Assembly (NCBI GenBank): GCA_012798055.1
Contig: JAAZOA010000292.1
Span: 1-10,091, forward strand
Source of the DNA: Syntrophomonadaceae bacterium
GTDB taxonomy: Bacteria > Bacillota > Syntrophomonadia > Syntrophomonadales > Syntrophomonadaceae
DNA: 10,091 nucleotides
Direction of reading: 5' to 3'
Both the position numbers and the translations under genes were made by a program. Positions within the stretch are counted from its first letter, which is position 1; every line of letters starts with the position of its first letter. Below are positions 7,414 through 10,091 of the stretch, one piece after another. The notes under the pieces are model-generated. The model did not search any database, had not been told where the DNA came from, and saw nothing but the letters and a program-made list of their open reading frames with translations.

Positions 7414-7448
7414 GTTCTATTTTAGAACCCATGTTTCCAAATGGTCAA
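7414..7448 (-). promoter_or_regulatory. tetR-emrA-emrB promoter with overlapping palindromic operator
   Basis: On the minus strand TTGACC (7443-7448) and TAAAAT (7419-7424) are separated by 18 bp, a good housekeeping promoter. The -10 box lies inside a perfect palindrome, GTTCTA-TTT-TAGAAC (7414-7428). A second, looser repeat, CCAT...ATGG (7429-7444), fills the spacer. The tetR start is about 40 bp downstream. Repressor bound here would block polymerase, which fits TetR autoregulation. Confidence 0.65.
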
Positions 7449-7505
7449 GTCAAAAAATCATCGAACTTTGGTTAAAGATTAACGAAAGCAGTTTTCCCCG
7501 GCAGG

Positions 7506-7531
7506 AGCGCTTCTGCTAAGCAAGCGCTTTT
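7506..7531 (+). terminator. Terminator-like inverted repeat
   Basis: AGCGCTT (7506-7512) and AAGCGCT (7522-7528) are perfect 7-bp arms with a 9-nt loop, and TTTT overlaps the end of the stem on the plus strand (7528-7531). The T-run is short and no plus-strand gene is known upstream, so its use as a terminator is uncertain. Confidence 0.3.
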
Positions 7532-7730
7532 AACGGTTGCATTGCCAAATCCACTCGCGGTACTACTTAAAAATTCCCAACCGCACCTGGCTTTAGCAGG
7601 CATTCTCGCAATTTCATAGATTAACATGATCGGGGCGGCTATTATAGTTGGCCTGGGTGGATGTCGCGAATGGAAAAAGCCGGTCTACAGCGGTCGATGT
7701 CAAAGAAGAGCTGCATACCCGACAATGCGT

Positions 7731-7759
7731 CTTGAGCGGGATCATTCGGTCAGCTCAAG
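7731..7759. repeat. 7-bp perfect inverted repeat
   Basis: CTTGAGC (7731-7737) and GCTCAAG (7753-7759) flank a 15-nt loop. There is no adjacent T-run on either strand. It lies 40 bases beyond the small ORF pair on the minus strand and could end or protect that transcript. Confidence 0.3.
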
Positions 7760-7798
7760 AGCGAGGTTTTCTATAATATTGAGTGGAGCGAAGTGGGC

Positions 7799-7891
7799 TC
7801 AGAGGTATTCGTATGAGTTCTGCTGTGTAACGATTTCTTTTTTCCATGGTTTCATTTTGGCTTGTTTCCAACCAATATGTGTCTCAGCCAT
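7799..7891 (-). CDS. Possible 30-residue ORF overlapping the 62-residue ORF
   Basis: An ATG at 7891 overlaps the TGA of the 62-residue frame in the arrangement ATGGCTGA, and encodes 30 residues beginning MAETHIGWKQAKMKPWKKEI and ending QQNSYEYL. There is no ribosome site of its own, so expression would depend on coupling to the frame before it. The composition (Trp, Lys, His) resembles that frame, so the two may be one gene split by a frameshift. I recognise no family. Confidence 0.22.
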   Translation of the reverse strand: MAETHIGWKQAKMKPWKKEIVTQQNSYEYL

Positions 7892-8072
7892 TGTGAGCAG
7901 TATAGTCAGCGATATCGATAGGTCGTGTCGGAAGGTTGAGTTTAACCAGAGTCTCTCTTACATAATGCAGGTTTTCCCTGTGCCAGCGTCTATTATGATA
8001 GGCTAAATGCCTGTGTTCCTTTTTATCAACGGTCCCCGATAATTCAGTAATTTTTCCTCGTCTTATGGCCAT
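7884..8072 (-). CDS. Hypothetical 62-residue basic protein
   Basis: ATG at 8072 is preceded by AGGAGGG six bases upstream, one of the strongest ribosome sites in the window, which is the main reason to believe this ORF. The product starts MAIRRGKITELSGTVDKKE, has a His- and Arg-rich middle (EHRHLAYHNRRWHRENLHYV) likely to be helical, and a less charged end (NLPTRPIDIADYTA). No signal peptide or membrane span is visible. I do not recognise the family; the HNRR stretch loosely recalls relaxase or nuclease motifs but is too little to name one. It lies downstream of tRNA-Leu on the same strand, and a frame-shifted ORF overlaps its stop, so it may be a truncated gene. Confidence 0.45.
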   Translation of the reverse strand: MAIRRGKITELSGTVDKKEHRHLAYHNRRWHRENLHYVRETLVKLNLPTRPIDIADYTAHNG

Positions 8073-8147
8073 ACAAATCCCTCCTATTTTTTATAGGCAG
8101 GGACCACATACACCTTTATCCGCTACGCTTACCGCGTACGTCCAAAC
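8073..8147 (-). promoter_or_regulatory. Leader of the 62-residue ORF with a small hairpin at its ribosome site
   Basis: CCTAT (complement of 8093-8097) and ATAGG (complement of 8083-8087) are perfect arms with a 5-nt loop, and the second arm includes the first bases of the AGGAGGG ribosome site. Upstream, TACGC and GCGTA form another small hairpin. The stems are short and no clear promoter was found here; regulatory function is a guess. Confidence 0.25.
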
Positions 8148-8173
8148 AAAAAAGCCTTTGCGTATCTGCAAAA
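8148..8173 (-). terminator. Probable tRNA-Leu terminator
   Basis: On the minus strand TTTGC and GCAAA form a short stem with a 6-nt loop (8157-8172), followed after GGC by six T (8148-8153). It starts about 35 bases beyond the tRNA 3' end. The stem is weak in GC, so read-through into the small ORF is possible. Confidence 0.4.
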
Positions 8174-8207
8174 TGCAAACCAACAAAAGCTCATTATTTC
8201 CGAAACA

Positions 8208-8292
8208 TGGTGCGGTGGGGGGGACTTGAACCCCCACGGGTCTCCCCATACGCCCCTCAAACGTACGTGTCTGCCGGTTCCACCACCACCGC
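8208..8292 (-). tRNA. tRNA-Leu (anticodon GAG)
   Basis: The 85-nt sequence folds as a class II tRNA: acceptor GCGGTGG with CCACCGC, a 3-bp D stem, an anticodon stem TACGT with GCGTA around loop TTGAGGG, a long variable arm (GGG-GAGA-CCC), and a GGGGG-TTCAAGT-CCCCC T arm. The anticodon GAG is at 8256-8258 and reads CUC and CUU leucine codons. The discriminator A and the CCA end (8208-8210) are encoded. Confidence 0.97.
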
Positions 8293-8338
8293 ACATCTAT
8301 AGGTTTCACCATCCTGCTGGTCACCGATGGCCATGCAA

Positions 8339-8367
8339 ATTATACAACAGGAAACTAGGACTGTCAA
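8339..8367 (-). promoter_or_regulatory. Perfect-consensus housekeeping promoter of tRNA-Leu
   Basis: TTGACA (8362-8367) and TATAAT (8339-8344) match the sigma-70/sigma-A consensus at all twelve positions with an ideal 17-bp spacer. The predicted start is near 8332, giving a ~40-nt 5' leader before the tRNA. It lies in the gap after the lytic transglycosylase gene, so the tRNA does not depend on that operon. Confidence 0.9.
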
Positions 8368-8416
8368 TCGACGGCCGCTGTTATTCAACTGCTGCCATTC
8401 CCGCTATTCCGGCATT

Positions 8417-8989
8417 TTACCGGTCACGGCTGTAAATAGTGTTATACGCCTCGTAGTTTTTCAGGACATTCCTGACATACTGCTGGGTTTCCACAAACGG
8501 GATCTGCTTGAGACCAAGCGTGCTGCCGTCCCAGGTGCCATCCTGCAGCCATTGTTTCACCTTGCCGCGGCCCGCATTGTATGCCGCCAGTTCCAAGGGC
8601 AGGTTGCCTTTGAATTCCCTCTCCAGATCGTTCAGATACCAACAGCCCAGGCGTATATTTACTTCGGGATCATGCAGCTGTTCGGTGGTAAAATTTTTGA
8701 TCCCTATTTCCCCGGCAATCCATTGCGCCGTTTCCGGCATTATCTGCATCAGTCCCCGGGCTCCTACCGGAGACCTGGCAGTGGTCTTGAAATTGCTCTC
8801 AGCTCGGATTATGGCAAACACCAGATACGGATCTACATCATATTCGCTGGCCATCTCGAATACTATTTCCTGGTGGGGCAACGGGTAGATCCAGGTTATC
8901 CATTTAGGAAAGGTGAATATTGTCCCGAGGATTAGCAACAGCCCGACTATCTGCAAACGCTTTGTCTTGCGACGTTTTTTCTTTTTCAA
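8417..8989 (-). CDS. Membrane-anchored lytic murein transglycosylase (SLT domain)
   Basis: The 190-residue product has a very basic head (MKKKKRRKTKRLQ), a hydrophobic segment at ~13-27 that would anchor it or serve as an export signal, and a single SLT (lysozyme-like, GH23) domain from ~38. Catalytic Glu64 sits in RAESNF, followed by GARGLMQIMP (~77-86), LAAYNAG (~134-140) and IPFVETQQYVRNVL (~163-176), all hallmarks of the Slt70/MltC-like family. It would cleave the MurNAc-GlcNAc bond of peptidoglycan outside the cytoplasmic membrane, forming the 1,6-anhydro product. The start is TTG at 8989, eight bases after a GGAG site; no better ATG is present. It follows coaE by 29 bases and is probably the last gene of that operon. 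Confidence 0.93.
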   Translation of the reverse strand: MKKKKRRKTKRLQIVGLLLILGTIFTFPKWITWIYPLPHQEIVFEMASEYDVDPYLVFAIIRAESNFKTTARSPVGARGLMQIMPETAQWIAGEIGIKNFTTEQLHDPEVNIRLGCWYLNDLEREFKGNLPLELAAYNAGRGKVKQWLQDGTWDGSTLGLKQIPFVETQQYVRNVLKNYEAYNTIYSRDR

Positions 8990-9018
8990 TTATGCTTCTC
9001 CACACATCCATTGCTGTA

Positions 9019-9630
9019 TTAAGTAGACATCGGTTGCCCTGCAATAGCTCCGTAGTACTTGACAACCTGAATCATAGTTTCTTCCATAGTGCCGCTGTTG
9101 TCAATGACTATATCGGCCAAGCGGGCCTTGGCATCCAGAGACATTTGGCTATCGATGCGCTTGACAGCTTCCTCGCGGCTGAGCCAATTGCGCTCCATCA
9201 GCCGCTCGATCTGTATTTCCCGCGGCACCCAGACTACCCACACCTGGTCGCATAACCTGTCCATGCGGCCTTCAAACAGGAGGGGGATATCCAGCACCAG
9301 GACCGAGTCTGGCTGGGTGTGCCGGAGATGCTGCAGTTCATTCTGGATTTCGGCAAGAATGCGGGGGTGGGCTATCTGGTTCAAGACCTGCAGCTTTTCC
9401 CGGTCATTGAAAACGATAGCACCTAGCTTGATCCGGTCGATGGTCGAATCTGGATTTAGAACCTCGCGCCCGAATGCGTTTACGACATCTTCCCAAATCG
9501 GTTGGTTGGGCTCCATGAGGCGATGGGCCGTTTCGTCACCATCTATGATGATTGCCCCCAGTTCAGCCAGGAATTTGGATACGGTACTCTTACCGCTGGC
9601 GATACCGCCGGTCAGTCCGATTATTTTCAT
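9019..9630 (-). CDS. coaE: Dephospho-CoA kinase
   Basis: This enzyme phosphorylates the ribose 3'-hydroxyl of dephospho-CoA with ATP, the last step of coenzyme A synthesis. The 203-residue length is normal. The P-loop GLTGGIASGKST is at ~5-16, followed by the acidic IIDGDETAH (the family usually has DAD here), the QIAHPRI stretch (~85-91), and LDIPLLFEG (~113-121) of the CoA-binding region. I start it at ATG 9630 so that the protein begins MKIIGLTGG, with GGGGTG a few bases upstream; an in-frame ATG at 9648 has no ribosome site. It lies 100 bases after mutM and 29 before the transglycosylase, a familiar Firmicute order. Confidence 0.96.
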   Translation of the reverse strand: MKIIGLTGGIASGKSTVSKFLAELGAIIIDGDETAHRLMEPNQPIWEDVVNAFGREVLNPDSTIDRIKLGAIVFNDREKLQVLNQIAHPRILAEIQNELQHLRHTQPDSVLVLDIPLLFEGRMDRLCDQVWVVWVPREIQIERLMERNWLSREEAVKRIDSQMSLDAKARLADIVIDNSGTMEETMIQVVKYYGAIAGQPMST

Positions 9631-9730
9631 TTCACACCCCGCCAACATTACTTGAGCTACTATCGGATCATTTCTTGCCCTGCTGCCTCACCCGGCGCAG
9701 GGTGGCTGTTCTGGACAAACCTATCATATG

Positions 9731-10091
9731 TCACTTTTGGCATTTGGGGCAGTAATGACTGCTGCGCCCGCCGATTTGTTCTTTAAGAATAAGGTTCCCG
9801 CATAGGGGGCAGGTCTGCTGGGCTCTACCATATACCTGCAAAGACTCCTGGAAGCTGCCGGTGCGGTTGAATCCATTCCGGAAGTCGCGAAAAGTAGTGC
9901 CCCTTTGCTTGATACTTTGGCGCAATACCTTGATTATGGACTGGCGAAGACGTTTGATTTCCTCTGGCAGCAGGCTCCCGGCCGGACGGTCTCCTCTGAT
10001 TCCTGCCTTGAAAAGAGCCTCATCCGCATATATGTTGCCAATACCAGCAATCAGGTTTTGGTTGAGGAGCAGTGTCTTAATGGCCACTTTA
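9731..10091 (-). CDS. mutM: Formamidopyrimidine-DNA glycosylase, C-terminal part (N-terminus beyond the window)
   Basis: About 120 C-terminal residues of the bifunctional base-excision repair enzyme that removes 8-oxoguanine and Fapy lesions and nicks the abasic site. Visible are the helix-two-turn-helix (LIAGIGNIYADEALFKAGI), the GTTFRDF stretch with a variant loop after it, SFQESLQVYGR, and the zinc finger CPLCG...HYCPKCQ with four cysteines, which contacts DNA. The frame is open through the right edge; a GTG at 10087 is an internal valine, not a start. The catalytic N-terminal proline and glutamate lie outside the window. The stop is TGA at 9731-9733. It probably heads, or lies within, an operon with coaE and the transglycosylase. 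Confidence 0.96.
   Translation of the reverse strand, partial: KVAIKTLLLNQNLIAGIGNIYADEALFKAGIRGDRPAGSLLPEEIKRLRQSIIKVLRQSIKQRGTTFRDFRNGFNRTGSFQESLQVYGRAQQTCPLCGNLILKEQIGGRSSHYCPKCQK

Larger units (their letters stand above)
7449..7798. other. 350-bp stretch without a recognisable gene
   Basis: Neither strand shows a frame with a ribosome site and convincing composition. A plus-strand frame from 7626 lacks a recognisable ribosome site and its product looks like translated non-coding DNA. The stretch holds two inverted repeats, listed separately. It may be the remains of a lost gene or a spacer separating the efflux operon from the tRNA locus. Confidence 0.45.

Noticed and set aside
7626..8006. 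Plus-strand frame of 126 codons in the gap before the tRNA
   Set aside because: No recognisable ribosome site, an erratic composition, and it runs antisense through the 62-codon frame, which has a strong ribosome site.
8208..8292. tRNA-Leu as the attachment site of an integrated element
   Set aside because: No second copy of the tRNA 3' end, no integrase and no phage or conjugation gene is seen in the window.
8327..8935. Plus-strand frame of 202 codons
   Set aside because: It is antisense to the lytic transglycosylase gene, whose product matches its family along the whole length, and it starts in the tRNA promoter.
10085..10087. GTG as the start of a short zinc-finger protein
   Set aside because: The protein matches the middle and end of MutM and the frame is open through the right edge, so this is an internal codon.
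1..10091. CRISPR array, rRNA or classical riboswitch
   Set aside because: No regularly spaced direct repeats, no rRNA-like sequence and no known riboswitch core was seen on either strand.

Overview
The window looks like the chromosome of a mid-GC anaerobic Firmicute (class Clostridia, perhaps a Syntrophomonas- or Desulfotomaculum-like lineage). This is inferred from three things: strong Shine-Dalgarno sites, a very long fused acyl-CoA dehydratase activase, and the housekeeping order mutM-coaE-lytic transglycosylase. No species call is made. Every confident gene lies on the minus strand.

Region 1 (1-3068) is one open frame with no stop. It is the N-terminal 1,022 codons of a giant activase-type protein: two BcrAD/BadFG (HgdC-like) ATPase domains, a four-cysteine linker, and a DUF2229/dehydratase-like part that runs off the left edge. 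Region 2 (3069-4041) is an accessory gap. It holds a decayed minus-strand fragment that looks like the start of an ISLre2/UPF0236-type transposase, a 15-bp-stem hairpin covering that fragment's ribosome site, two overlapping plus-strand small ORFs (24 and 59 codons; the longer is a putative single-span membrane protein), and an orphan REP-like palindrome.

Region 3 (4042-7448) is a self-contained drug-efflux operon read leftward: a TetR-family repressor, an EmrA/HlyD-type membrane fusion protein and a 14-span EmrB/QacA-type MFS exporter. A good promoter precedes tetR, and its -10 box lies inside a perfect 15-bp palindrome, as expected for autorepression. Region 4 (7449-8207) is mostly unexplained. 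It carries inverted repeats and a 62-codon unknown ORF with a strong ribosome site, overlapped by a 30-codon ORF.

Region 5 (8208-10091) is housekeeping: tRNA-Leu(GAG) with encoded CCA and a perfect-consensus promoter, then reading upstream a membrane-anchored lytic transglycosylase (TTG start), coaE, and the C-terminal part of mutM cut by the right edge. The last three are closely spaced and probably co-transcribed.

No clearly new multi-gene system was found. The most unusual items are in the two gaps: the transposase remnant with its hairpin, the overlapping small ORFs, and the unknown ORF pair downstream of the tRNA.
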